From assembly GCA_045631485.1 (NCBI GenBank), contig JAZQUU010000036.1:1-6386 (forward strand): DNA of 6,386 nucleotides, written 5' to 3'. Under the pieces are notes generated by a model that saw nothing but the letters and a program-made list of their open reading frames with translations, searched no databases and was not told the DNA's origin. Origin of the DNA: SIG452 sp045631485 (lineage in GTDB: Bacteria > Bacillota > Clostridia > UMGS1840). Made by a program: the position numbers and the translations under genes. Position 1 is the stretch's first letter, and the number at the start of each line of letters is the position of its first letter. Shown piece after piece: positions 1 through 5,333 of this stretch.

Positions 1-22
1 ATTTTCATAGGAGATTTTTTCG

Positions 23-208
23 TTATTCATATAATGCTTCTTTCAGGCGTTCTTCCATTCGCTTCACCACGAAGCTGCTTCGTGCTTTCGGAGGATTTTT
101 CAATTTGGGTTCTTCCGATTTTTTTTGCATCAGTTTACCAAGACGTTTTAGTTCCCGATACTGCAAATAAGAAATGATTACACAACATATCAACGCTAGG
201 AGTATCAT
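23..208 (-). CDS. Small single-pass membrane protein, function unknown
   Basis: A 61-aa protein. Residues 2-17 (ILLALICCVIISYLQY) form one hydrophobic segment. The rest is highly charged and rich in Lys, Arg and Glu, with a predicted helical end (KRMEERLKEALYE). The positive charges directly after the segment suggest that the C-terminal part faces the cytoplasm. The start ATG overlaps the stop of the upstream 596-aa gene as ATGA, and an AAGGAA ribosome site lies about 10 bases upstream inside that gene, so translation is probably coupled. Placement after the tail nozzle-type gene fits a small accessory protein of phage assembly or lysis. It is short for a typical holin with two or three membrane segments, and I see no Rz or lysozyme feature. 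I do not recognise the family; the reading frame itself looks real. Confidence 0.7.
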   Translation of the reverse strand: MILLALICCVIISYLQYRELKRLGKLMQKKSEEPKLKNPPKARSSFVVKRMEERLKEALYE

Positions 209-1995
209 TTTTCACGTTCCTTTTTTAATTTCAGACAAATATGATAAATCTGAAATGATTGTAATTCCTCGGGGTTGGTATTCCCGAAAATTTCTAAGAA
301 AAATAAACTTCCCGTTACCTGCCAGGGCAGAATAGTTTCGGAAAAGCTGCTGTCTCGGTAACGGTGAGCCCAGGAGACATCCCCATATCTTAAATGAGAG
401 GTGTGGGAGAGTTCCCCCTCTTTTTCTTCCCGTTCCGAAGAAAGGCGAATCCGACAATCCAGGGGGTACTTTAGTGACTTGGTAACCACCGCAACCTCTT
501 TTGAACGAGCAAGTTCCGCAGAATCCACCGCTCCGAGAATGGGAATTTTCACAGAATACGAAATGGGAATTTTGGAATCTGTAACCGGGTCATAATCGGT
601 GGATGCACTCTTGGAAAAGACGGTAACATACTTTCCCGAGCCCATTAAAATTTCACCGTTGTAACTTTCTTCCATACATTGGCAGGTAAGGCCGCGGTAA
701 CAAAGAAACGCCCCCGTGGTGAAATGATACAGATACATGGTATCATCAATCACAAAATAATAGATGCCGTTTTGGTAAAACGAAAAGGCACTCTCTTTTG
801 GAATCGGCAAATCAATTTTTTCTTTCGATAAAAATTTATATAAAGAGCTTGAGGGTGAATAAAGCATCTGTACCGTCAACATGGATGCAGAAAAGCTGAC
901 CAGTCCGCTATCCGATAAAAAGCTGACGCTTCCGGGCGTGGTACAAACGGTTTTGCCGTATCGTGCACCGTCGGGAACACTTAAGAGAGACCATTGTCCG
1001 TCCTCAGTGGGGTCAGAACCCACATAATGGCTCCAACCGTGTTCATACGAAACCACCACCGATTTTTCCACCACCGAAAGTCCCGTAATTTTTCCGAGAT
1101 GCAAATGGGGATAGAGCACATTTTCGGGGCGGTACGTGTACCAATCGTTGGGCTCACTGATAAATAATGCGGTGGGATTATCGGGATGCCCTGCGGCAAA
1201 ATAACGCATAGAAGCAGGATGCCACACAATATAAGGGCAACTGCACGCCTTTACCCCTGTTTTATCCACCGAAATACCGCGTTGAAACATATCAAATCCC
1301 GTATTGCAAGTCCAGTAGGTATAGGTCTGATAATCATGATAAACGGTTTTCAGGTTGATTTGCACTTCTGCGGTATGGGTATATTGCAAAAACAGTAGGT
1401 CCCCCTGTTTTCCGATGGCAACAAACGAATCGGTCTTAATTAACTCTCCGATGTTTTCACGGGTGGCATCGGTATGCTTTTTTGCATAATACAAGGTGTT
1501 AGTCTCTTCATCCCAGATATTTTTCCCATACAGGTCGGAGGGGAACTCTCCCAGCGTGGAATAATCATCCGGGAGTCGCTCTATCAATAAAATTGCTTCC
1601 CACACACCAACGATATCAATTGCCCCATCCACACGCCGAAACACCTTTCTGGACAATCTGGGGCCGGAATCAATTAAAAAGGCAAACCCGTCCATAACGG
1701 GAAGAATCCGCAGATTCTGACAATGAAATCCAATATTACACTCCACACCGCCAACAACTATATTCACATATTTTTCGCTTTGCACAAATAATATTTCGTG
1801 CCCTTTGGTGCTTAACGCTTTGTGAATACTCTTCACATCTCCTGCAAAGGGACCGTATTTCTGAACAGTTCCCGGACGAACGGTCAAACCACCTTTGTCT
1901 ACATCAAAATTGCAAAGCTCCAGCGCCTCATCTTTTTTGATCAGATAGGGAGATTTTCGATTCACAATCCCCCCTGAAAAATCATAAAAATTCAT
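205..1995 (-). CDS. Phage tail nozzle / packaged-DNA stabilisation-type protein
   Basis: A 596-aa protein, probably a virion component below the portal and adaptor that closes or extends the short tail. The visible signature is the N-terminus: a 'FSGGIVNRKSPYLIKKDEA' stretch, then 'NFDVDKGGLTVRPGT' (about residues 6-43). This pattern (GGI, conserved proline and acidic/Ala, Asn-Phe-Asp-Val-Asp, Gly-Gly-Leu, Arg-Pro-Gly-Thr) is common at the start of podovirus nozzle or stabilisation proteins (P22 gp10 or T7 gp12 type) and related structural proteins. The remainder is rich in aromatics and beta-prone segments with no long helix, which suits a beta-propeller-like fold; that is inference. An AGGGAGG ribosome site overlaps the TAG stop of the upstream adaptor-like gene. 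Its end overlaps the next gene by four bases. An alternative is a siphovirus-type tail or fibre-associated protein carrying the same N-terminal motif. Confidence 0.68.
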   Translation of the reverse strand: MNFYDFSGGIVNRKSPYLIKKDEALELCNFDVDKGGLTVRPGTVQKYGPFAGDVKSIHKALSTKGHEILFVQSEKYVNIVVGGVECNIGFHCQNLRILPVMDGFAFLIDSGPRLSRKVFRRVDGAIDIVGVWEAILLIERLPDDYSTLGEFPSDLYGKNIWDEETNTLYYAKKHTDATRENIGELIKTDSFVAIGKQGDLLFLQYTHTAEVQINLKTVYHDYQTYTYWTCNTGFDMFQRGISVDKTGVKACSCPYIVWHPASMRYFAAGHPDNPTALFISEPNDWYTYRPENVLYPHLHLGKITGLSVVEKSVVVSYEHGWSHYVGSDPTEDGQWSLLSVPDGARYGKTVCTTPGSVSFLSDSGLVSFSASMLTVQMLYSPSSSLYKFLSKEKIDLPIPKESAFSFYQNGIYYFVIDDTMYLYHFTTGAFLCYRGLTCQCMEESYNGEILMGSGKYVTVFSKSASTDYDPVTDSKIPISYSVKIPILGAVDSAELARSKEVAVVTKSLKYPLDCRIRLSSEREEKEGELSHTSHLRYGDVSWAHRYRDSSFSETILPWQVTGSLFFLEIFGNTNPEELQSFQIYHICLKLKKEREK

Positions 1996-2007
1996 TTTTT
2001 TGCCTCC

Positions 2008-2538
2008 CTATCTCCAGGTGGGGGTGGGTAGCGCCGAAGAAGGTTTTCTCACTCTGCCTTGCAAACTTTTATGGATAGCAGCACAGTTATCGTAAAACTC
2101 TTCAATCAAACGGTCTGCCAAACGATTGGCAGGGTCATCCGTACGAAGCACGGAAAATGCCACATATTTGCATAATTCCGAATCATATTCGGGGGCAGAC
2201 GGAATTTGTTCTCCCTCGGCAAGCTCTCCTTGGGGTGCACTGTAATAATAAACCTGATATTCTCCCTCACGGTTTAAGTATAAGCCTTCCACATCCAGAC
2301 GGTAATCCCCGTACAACTGTTTGTTGCGATAAATTTTATAAATTCCGCGGTGAGGCGGCATCGGGTAAGGTTCACTATCTGCCTGCCATAAAATTCTTAA
2401 GCACTTAATCGGGCAGGCGGTTGGGTATCGGGCAATCAAGAGCCTGAGCCCCTCGTTTAAAAATCGGTTCGCCAAAGCGGTGTCCACAGGCTTCCCGATT
2501 AAAACGGATGCCACATCGGTTACTTCCTGTAAGGTCAT
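2008..2538 (-). CDS. Head-tail adaptor/connector-like protein
   Basis: A 176-aa protein, likely the adaptor ring that docks under the portal and joins head to tail. It begins 'MTLQEVTDVASVLIGKPVD' and continues 'ANRFLNEGLRLLIARYPTAC', a helical N-terminus with the 'FLNEGLRLL..RYP' pattern often seen in phage adaptor proteins (P22 gp4 / T7 gp11-like and siphovirus connectors). A central beta-rich part (about residues 50-110, many Tyr) is followed by helices around residues 120-158 and a basic tail (RVRKPSSALPTPTWR). The order capsid, 131-aa protein, adaptor, nozzle supports the call. It has a near-perfect AAGGAGG ribosome site 8-9 bases before ATG, in the 15-base gap after the 131-aa gene. Family membership is inferred from pattern and position. 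Confidence 0.65.
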   Translation of the reverse strand: MTLQEVTDVASVLIGKPVDTALANRFLNEGLRLLIARYPTACPIKCLRILWQADSEPYPMPPHRGIYKIYRNKQLYGDYRLDVEGLYLNREGEYQVYYYSAPQGELAEGEQIPSAPEYDSELCKYVAFSVLRTDDPANRLADRLIEEFYDNCAAIHKSLQGRVRKPSSALPTPTWR

Positions 2539-2553
2539 CTTATTCCTCCTTCC

Positions 2554-2949
2554 TTACAAAAAACGGGTAGTAAATGCCCCGTCGTCCAACATTTCTTTTT
2601 GGGAATGTTGTTCCAGATAAGTGATCGTTTCTTTTAGTTTTTCTGTCGCCTCATCGGGAATGGCGTTTTGTGCTCTTGCAATTTTTTGATTATGTTCTTC
2701 CATCTCAGAAATCAGTTTCTCCGCATTGCAAATACGGGTCTTTTGCACAAGGTGAAGTGTTCTTTCATCCAATTCGTCATAAGGCACCGTCAGGCAATAG
2801 GTATCGTGAAACTGTCCGCTATGATGAATTTCAAATTGTTTGGTTTGATGATTGCGAAGAACAAAATATCCGTCATCGATCTCCCGAAGACGCTCGGGAA
2901 TGAAACAAACGTTGGTCACAACAGGAGTTTTATACATTCTTTTGCTCAT
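2554..2949 (-). CDS. Phage protein of unknown function (131 aa)
   Basis: I do not recognise a functional family. The N-terminal half (about residues 8-70) is compact, with a distinctive 'CFIPERLREIDDGYFVLRNHQTKQFEIHH' region split across two beta-prone blocks, then 'TYCLTVPYDELDERTL'. The C-terminal half (about residues 70-122) is a charged helix likely to form a coiled coil (NAEKLISEMEEHNQKIARAQ and onward). Its place between capsid and adaptor suggests a minor head, decoration or connector-associated protein. The start is ATG with an AAGAGG ribosome site 5 bases upstream. That site is the right arm of a perfect 18-base palindrome, so initiation may be hampered by structure. Two terminator-like hairpins also separate it from the capsid gene, so lower expression than capsid is expected. 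Confidence 0.7.
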   Translation of the reverse strand: MSKRMYKTPVVTNVCFIPERLREIDDGYFVLRNHQTKQFEIHHSGQFHDTYCLTVPYDELDERTLHLVQKTRICNAEKLISEMEEHNQKIARAQNAIPDEATEKLKETITYLEQHSQKEMLDDGAFTTRFL

Positions 2950-2954
2950 AAATT

Positions 2955-2972
2955 CCTCTTTTTAAAAAGAGG
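2955..2972 (-). promoter_or_regulatory. Perfect palindrome covering the ribosome site of the 131-aa gene
   Basis: CCTCTTTTTAAAAAGAGG is an exact 18-base palindrome ending 5 bases before the ATG at 2949. As minus-strand RNA it can fold into a stem of about 7 base pairs with a 4-base loop, and the AAGAGG ribosome site is its 3' arm. It therefore could mask initiation. Its first two bases (CC) are also the last two bases of the upstream terminator-like stem, so the two hairpins compete slightly. Confidence 0.55.
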
Positions 2973-3006
2973 TTGTTTAAAAAGCAATTACACTTCTTAA
3001 ACAACC
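2964..3006 (-). terminator. Terminator-like hairpin with T-rich tail (second of two)
   Basis: On the minus strand GGTTGTTTAA (3006-2997) and TTAAACAACC (2980-2971) are perfect 10-base complements around a 16-base loop, followed at once by TCTTTTT (2970-2964). The stem is AT-rich, so termination may be partial. Directly upstream a small CCCC/GGGG hairpin (3020-3017 with 3009-3006) uses the same run of C/G bases. The placement suits reducing read-through from the capsid gene into the downstream genes. Confidence 0.5.
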
Positions 3007-3024
3007 CCCTTTCTTTGGGGAGAG

Positions 3025-3074
3025 AAAAAACCTTCGGAATTCACAAACCGAACCCGATAGGGGTTATCCGAAGG
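3025..3074 (-). terminator. Terminator-like hairpin with T6 tail, downstream of capsid gene
   Basis: On the minus strand CCTTCGGA (3074-3067) pairs perfectly with TCCGAAGG (3038-3031), followed by six T (3030-3025). The 28-base interior carries its own small hairpin AACCC/GGGTT (3065-3061 with 3055-3051). This looks like an intrinsic terminator about 100 bases after the capsid stop, with a larger loop than usual. Its arms cross those of the longer TCACAAACC/GGTTTGTGA pairing, so the two folds are mutually exclusive. Confidence 0.5.
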
Positions 3075-3148
3075 CGTACCGGGTGTACGCCGAATGATGA
3101 GGTTTGTGATCGGTAGGGCGTGACGACCTCGGCACGCCGCTTCCCGAT
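3031..3148. repeat. Dense palindromic element (possible structured RNA or MITE-like intergenic repeat)
   Basis: About 118 bases contain at least five inverted repeats. Hairpin 1 pairs ATCGG (3109-3113) with CCGAT (3144-3148) and GGCGTG (3117-3122) with CACGCC (3133-3138). A long-range pairing joins TCACAAACC (3041-3049) to GGTTTGTGA (3101-3109) and encloses GGCGTAC (3073-3079) / GTACGCC (3085-3091, 5-base loop) and AACCC/GGGTT (3051-3055 with 3061-3065). The terminator stem (3031-3038 with 3067-3074) is an alternative fold. The sequence is more GC-rich than the flanking AT-rich spacer. The TAGGGCG...CGCC style of hairpin 1 recalls short palindromic repeats scattered between genes in gut Clostridia; that likeness is from memory. 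It could equally be a phage-encoded structured RNA. Only one copy lies in the window. Confidence 0.5.
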
Positions 3149-3157
3149 ACCTATCAA
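3041..3157 (-). CDS. Possible 38-aa basic peptide with TTG start
   Basis: The TTG at 3157 follows a very strong ribosome site, GGGGAGG (3170-3164), with a 6-base spacer, placed 5 bases after the capsid stop codon. It opens 38 codons ending in TGA: a basic peptide starting MIGIGKRRAEVV and ending RITPIGFGL. The frame stays open upstream into the capsid gene to an ATG at 3223, but that start would overlap capsid coding sequence. Against it: TTG start, no recognised family, and the coding sequence coincides with the palindromic element, so the codons may merely reflect an RNA fold. The ribosome site may instead be a relic of the next gene, now separated by an inserted element. Confidence 0.35.
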   Translation of the reverse strand: MIGIGKRRAEVVTPYRSQTSSFGVHPVRLRITPIGFGL

Positions 3158-3174
3158 TTTTAACCTCCCCTTAC

Positions 3175-4323
3175 TTATGCTGTGATTCCTTTGAGTCTCG
3201 CCTGACCGCCGGGATGGTCGCACATCAGTTCACCATACTTGGCTAACACCGCGGTCCAAGCAGGTTTTCCGGCAATCTGTTTTAAGATTTTGCCGTCGTC
3301 ATCCAACCAGTCCCAATCGGATAAGGTGTGCATTGCAAAGGATTTGGAATTTAACAAGTCCATGGTGCCATCGGGGCAATGACGGTCTGCCACAATGGGA
3401 ATACCGCCAAAGGAAATTGCCTGGAAACCGCCCTCCAGAGTCATGGGGTCGATATTTCTTCTGGTTAATTCCAGATAAGAAAGATAGCTTCTTCTCACAT
3501 CGTAGGAGCAGGAAATATAGTCCACTTTGCTTCCGGTATGCTCTTCCAAATAGTCAATGGCGGTCTGAATCTTAAGGTCGGAGATTTCGCCGGTGTTTTC
3601 ATTCATATAGGGAAGCATCCAGTAGTTTTCGCTACGGTTCACGCCGTATAAGGGCTGAGTAGTGTCGGAATTAAAAATTGCGCCCAAGCCGGTCAGTTCT
3701 TTGCCGTAGGAATTCTGCACGGTGATTTTATCTCCCGAAGACACGCTTACCGCACCATCTAACACAATGATTTTTTCGGCACGGTTGATGGCGGTGATAC
3801 GTTTTGCAGAAGCGGTGGAAGAGGAACCGATGATATCAATAATCATCCCCTCGATTAGGTATTTTACGCTGTCCACCTGAATCTGATTTCCATCTGCTTC
3901 CACCACGGTGGCAATCACGCCGGTACCGTCGGTGAATAACGCTCTGGAATAGTTGAATTTTGCCGCTTCCAAAATGCCCTGCATTTCCTGAGTCAGTAAA
4001 TCCACAAAGGAATTGGTGTTTAAGCGGGATGCTTTCATCGCTTTATCGGAAATTTCAATCACACCATACATATCCTTGGTGGTAGTCTCAAAATGAGTGT
4101 ACTGATTGGAACCTGCTTTCGGAAGGTTACCGGCATCGGAGGAAAATCCGAATCCGCCGTTTAACGCATAGGGAGCAAGTCTTACCACCTTGTGACCGAT
4201 GATGTTTTTAGAGGTTGTAACAATTTTGTTGTAAAAAGGGTTGGTAGTAGTGTTTAATTGATTTCTTAAAACGTCCAGATAATAGCTTTTTAAAGCAACG
4301 TCCGCTGTGTTGGTAGTAATCAT
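3175..4323 (-). CDS. Phage major capsid protein (HK97-fold type)
   Basis: A 382-aa protein that would form the icosahedral shell. Supporting features: an N-terminal helix (ADVALKSYYLDVLRNQL); a probable E-loop around residues 45-80 (KVVRLAPYALNGGFGF through SNQYTHFE); 'KDMYGVIEISDKAMKAS' at 83-99; and a spine-type helix at about 103-128 (TNSFVDLLTQEMQGILEAAK). A beta-rich inserted segment at about 133-206 carries 'EGMIIDI', 'KRITAINRAEKIIVLDG' and 'SSGDKITVQN'. P/A-domain sequence follows, with 'VDYISCSYDVRRSYLSYLE' and 'GGIPIVADRHCP' near the end. The insertion resembles the accessory I-type domains of some capsid proteins. There is no long N-terminal delta region, consistent with a separate scaffold gene directly upstream. 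The ribosome site GAAAGGAC lies 8 bases before ATG. Proline is coded CCC in 7 of 10 cases, like the host gene in this window. Confidence 0.88.
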   Translation of the reverse strand: MITTNTADVALKSYYLDVLRNQLNTTTNPFYNKIVTTSKNIIGHKVVRLAPYALNGGFGFSSDAGNLPKAGSNQYTHFETTTKDMYGVIEISDKAMKASRLNTNSFVDLLTQEMQGILEAAKFNYSRALFTDGTGVIATVVEADGNQIQVDSVKYLIEGMIIDIIGSSSTASAKRITAINRAEKIIVLDGAVSVSSGDKITVQNSYGKELTGLGAIFNSDTTQPLYGVNRSENYWMLPYMNENTGEISDLKIQTAIDYLEEHTGSKVDYISCSYDVRRSYLSYLELTRRNIDPMTLEGGFQAISFGGIPIVADRHCPDGTMDLLNSKSFAMHTLSDWDWLDDDGKILKQIAGKPAWTAVLAKYGELMCDHPGGQARLKGITA

Positions 4324-4343
4324 AATAAAAAGTCCTTTCTTTT

Positions 4344-4409
4344 GCCGTTTCTGTTTGTTTAAAATCCTATGAAAATCTTAGCCCGACAAACAAGAAACGG
4401 CTGTTTTTT
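4344..4409 (+). terminator. Long hairpin with T-run on the plus strand, in the scaffold-capsid gap
   Basis: GCCGTTTC (4344-4351) pairs with GAAACGGC (4394-4401), and GTTTGT (4353-4358) with ACAAAC (4386-4391), giving about 15 pairs with one bulged A and a 27-base loop. It is followed on the plus strand by TGTTTTTT (4402-4409), the textbook shape of an intrinsic terminator for plus-strand transcription. The minus strand, along which the flanking genes run, has AAAAGAAAGG after the stem, so it should not stop the operon. In that mRNA it would be a strong hairpin just ahead of the capsid ribosome site. The T-run overlaps the complement of the scaffold stop codon. Confidence 0.55.
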
Positions 4410-4944
4410 AGTTTTTCACCATCTGAAGAAACATTTCACCTGCTTCTTCAAAGGTTTTCGGTTGTTTGCCCGGAGTGGTACAAAACTCACCGCCTTGTCC
4501 GCATATCAACGCCGGGGGCATCTGAGACAAGCTGTTTGCATATTCACGGTAGGCAGGGGGCAGTGTGGTCAACGCCCTTTTTGCCATCATAAAAGCAGAC
4601 TGATGGTCTAATGATAACAGTTCGGGATTTTCTTCCAGATAAGAGATAAAGTCGTATGCCCGCTCGGCTAAGCCGTGCTCTTTTAAGAAACCCTCCAGGT
4701 CGCTCTGAAACTGTGTTTCTTCGTTCGGGACGGTGGCTTCTTTTAAGAGTTCACGCGCCTCTTTCAATTCTTCTCTGGTTCTGGAGATAAATCGTTCGCT
4801 TTCGCAATATGCTTTTTCCAGCTCGGAATAGTCTTTGAATTTGCCGAGAATTAAGGGGGTATCTTCCCCGTTCTCTGTGGGATTGGTCACAACATCGGAA
4901 ATTTCTTCCTGCATAAAATTGTTGGGATTATCAATCATGTTCAC
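4408..4944 (-). CDS. Capsid scaffold-like protein
   Basis: A 178-aa acidic protein, probably the internal scaffold that guides capsid assembly and leaves before DNA packaging. The N-terminus is acidic and low in structure (to about residue 30). It is followed by 'LILGKFKDYSELEKAY', a phrase typical of phage scaffold or capsid-assembly proteins, and a coiled-coil-like charged helix at about 38-71 (SERFISRTREELKEARELL). A helical middle follows, then a Pro/Gly-rich linker (144-162) and a C-terminal helix 'PKTFEEAGEMFLQMVKN' that could bind the coat. It lies directly upstream of the capsid gene, the usual scaffold position. The start is uncertain: GTG at 4944 or ATG at 4938 (two codons shorter); AAAGGAAGGA upstream could serve either. 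Unusually, no portal, terminase or head-maturation gene precedes it. Confidence 0.7.
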   Translation of the reverse strand: MNMIDNPNNFMQEEISDVVTNPTENGEDTPLILGKFKDYSELEKAYCESERFISRTREELKEARELLKEATVPNEETQFQSDLEGFLKEHGLAERAYDFISYLEENPELLSLDHQSAFMMAKRALTTLPPAYREYANSLSQMPPALICGQGGEFCTTPGKQPKTFEEAGEMFLQMVKN

Positions 4945-4974
4945 GATTCCTTCCTTTCGCTTGTTTTCCTGCTT

Positions 4975-5079
4975 TTAAAAAACAGGGGTTCGGAATACCG
5001 CTATGATTACCGCCTCCGGGACTTTTTCGGATTCCGTCTTACTCAGTATGCCAAAAACGCCCAGAATCTGCAAGTTCAT
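4975..5079 (-). CDS. Possible 34-aa ORF upstream of scaffold gene
   Basis: ATG at 5079 has AGGA (5090-5087) with a 7-base spacer and opens 34 codons to TAA. The peptide starts MNLQILGVFGILSK and ends EAVIIAVFRTPVF, hydrophobic at both ends with a charged middle (TESEKVPE). An in-frame ATG at 5094 would add five residues, directly after a TAA. It ends about 30 bases before the scaffold start, in the same direction, so it could be the first gene of the phage operon. I recognise no family, and it is short enough to be chance. It shows no resemblance to the end of a portal protein. Confidence 0.3.
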   Translation of the reverse strand: MNLQILGVFGILSKTESEKVPEAVIIAVFRTPVF

Positions 5080-5088
5080 CTTTTTTTC

Positions 5089-5102
5089 CTGCATTTATGC
5101 AG
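5089..5102. repeat. Short inverted repeat CTGCAT-TT-ATGCAG
   Basis: A perfect 6-base inverted repeat with a 2-base centre. On the minus strand it lies immediately before, and overlaps the first bases of, the ribosome site of the 34-aa ORF. It could be a small operator, but at this length it may be chance. Confidence 0.25.
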
Positions 5103-5188
5103 ATTTATTTCTTCCGTAACCATCAAAAATAACCGATTCCAAAGTATCCGGGTTTCCAACAGATGTTTTTTGGACAGAAAATTCCATA

Positions 5189-5219
5189 TTTTCGGTGGTT
5201 TTTGATTGACAACCGAAAA
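5189..5219. promoter_or_regulatory. Candidate operator: inverted repeat flanking the serC -35 box
   Basis: TTTTCGGT (5189-5196) and ACCGAAAA (5212-5219) are exact 8-base inverted repeats. Their centres are 23 bases apart, about two helical turns, and they straddle the -35 box at 5206-5211. That geometry fits binding of a dimeric regulator that would block RNA polymerase at the serC promoter. No regulator gene is in the window, so the identity is unknown. Confidence 0.35.
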
Positions 5220-5234
5220 AAAAGGTAGTATAAT
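5206..5234 (+). promoter_or_regulatory. Consensus sigma-A promoter for serC
   Basis: TTGACA (5206-5211) and TATAAT (5229-5234), both perfect matches, are separated by exactly 17 bases. Transcription should start near 5241, leaving a leader of about 100 bases before serC. This is the strongest promoter signal in the window and points to vigorous basal expression of serC. Confidence 0.88.
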
Positions 5235-5256
5235 GATACTAATTAATTTAAATCAG
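5227..5256 (-). promoter_or_regulatory. Weak candidate divergent promoter toward the phage genes
   Basis: On the minus strand TATACT (5232-5227) is one base off the -10 consensus. CTGATT (5256-5251) stands 18 bases upstream as a poor -35. It overlaps the serC -10 box, so both could not be occupied at once. Start near 5220 would give a leader of about 140 bases to the 34-aa ORF. I see no better leftward promoter in 4945-5240. Confidence 0.2.
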
Positions 5257-5333
5257 ATTGTTAATTTTTAAACAATCTTCTCGGTGACCCGACCTACCGG
5301 GATGTCAAAAGACAGAAATGATAGATGGGAGAA
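5255..5333 (+). other. serC 5' leader with possible hairpins
   Basis: The leader has an AT-rich hairpin AGATTGTT (5255-5262) / AACAATCT (5271-5278) with an 8-base loop. It is followed by CCCG/CGGG (5288-5291 with 5298-5301) and TGTC/GACA (5303-5306 with 5311-5314). TTCTC (5278-5282) can pair with GAGAA (5329-5333), which overlaps the ribosome site GGGAG (5327-5331), so a fold that masks the start is conceivable. I see no T-box (no GGGTGGTACCGCG-type element), no SAM or glycine riboswitch core, and no T-run terminator. It may simply be an ordinary leader. Confidence 0.3.

Noticed and set aside
1..8. ATG on the minus strand at 8-6 as the start of the next gene.
   Set aside because: No ribosome site precedes it (upstream reads AAAAAATCTCCT) and only two codons are in the window.
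1186..1398. Plus-strand and off-frame open frames inside the 596-aa gene (also 401-595, 981-1229, 212-457).
   Set aside because: They are shadows of a long, well supported gene with good start signals.
2668..3000. Plus-strand open frame of 110 codons spanning the 131-aa gene and the gap.
   Set aside because: It lies antisense to a better supported gene, lacks a ribosome site and has no protein-like pattern.
1..4376. 12-base inverted match ATTTTCATAGGA at 1-12 and TCCTATGAAAAT at 4365-4376, as possible element ends.
   Set aside because: One AT-rich 12-base match is expected by chance in a window of this size, and nothing else marks an element.
4968..4986. CCTG...CAGG hairpin after the 34-aa ORF as a terminator.
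   Set aside because: The T-run lies within the stem and loop, not after the stem, so it does not have terminator shape.
4945..5205. Remnant of a portal or terminase gene.
   Set aside because: Reading the minus strand here gives stops and no portal-like residues beyond the unrelated 34-codon frame.
5281..5306. Similarity of the serC leader (GGTAGG/CCTACC with GAC, ATC) to the hairpin at 3109-3148, as two copies of one repeat.
   Set aside because: Only about seven consecutive bases match, too few to separate from chance.
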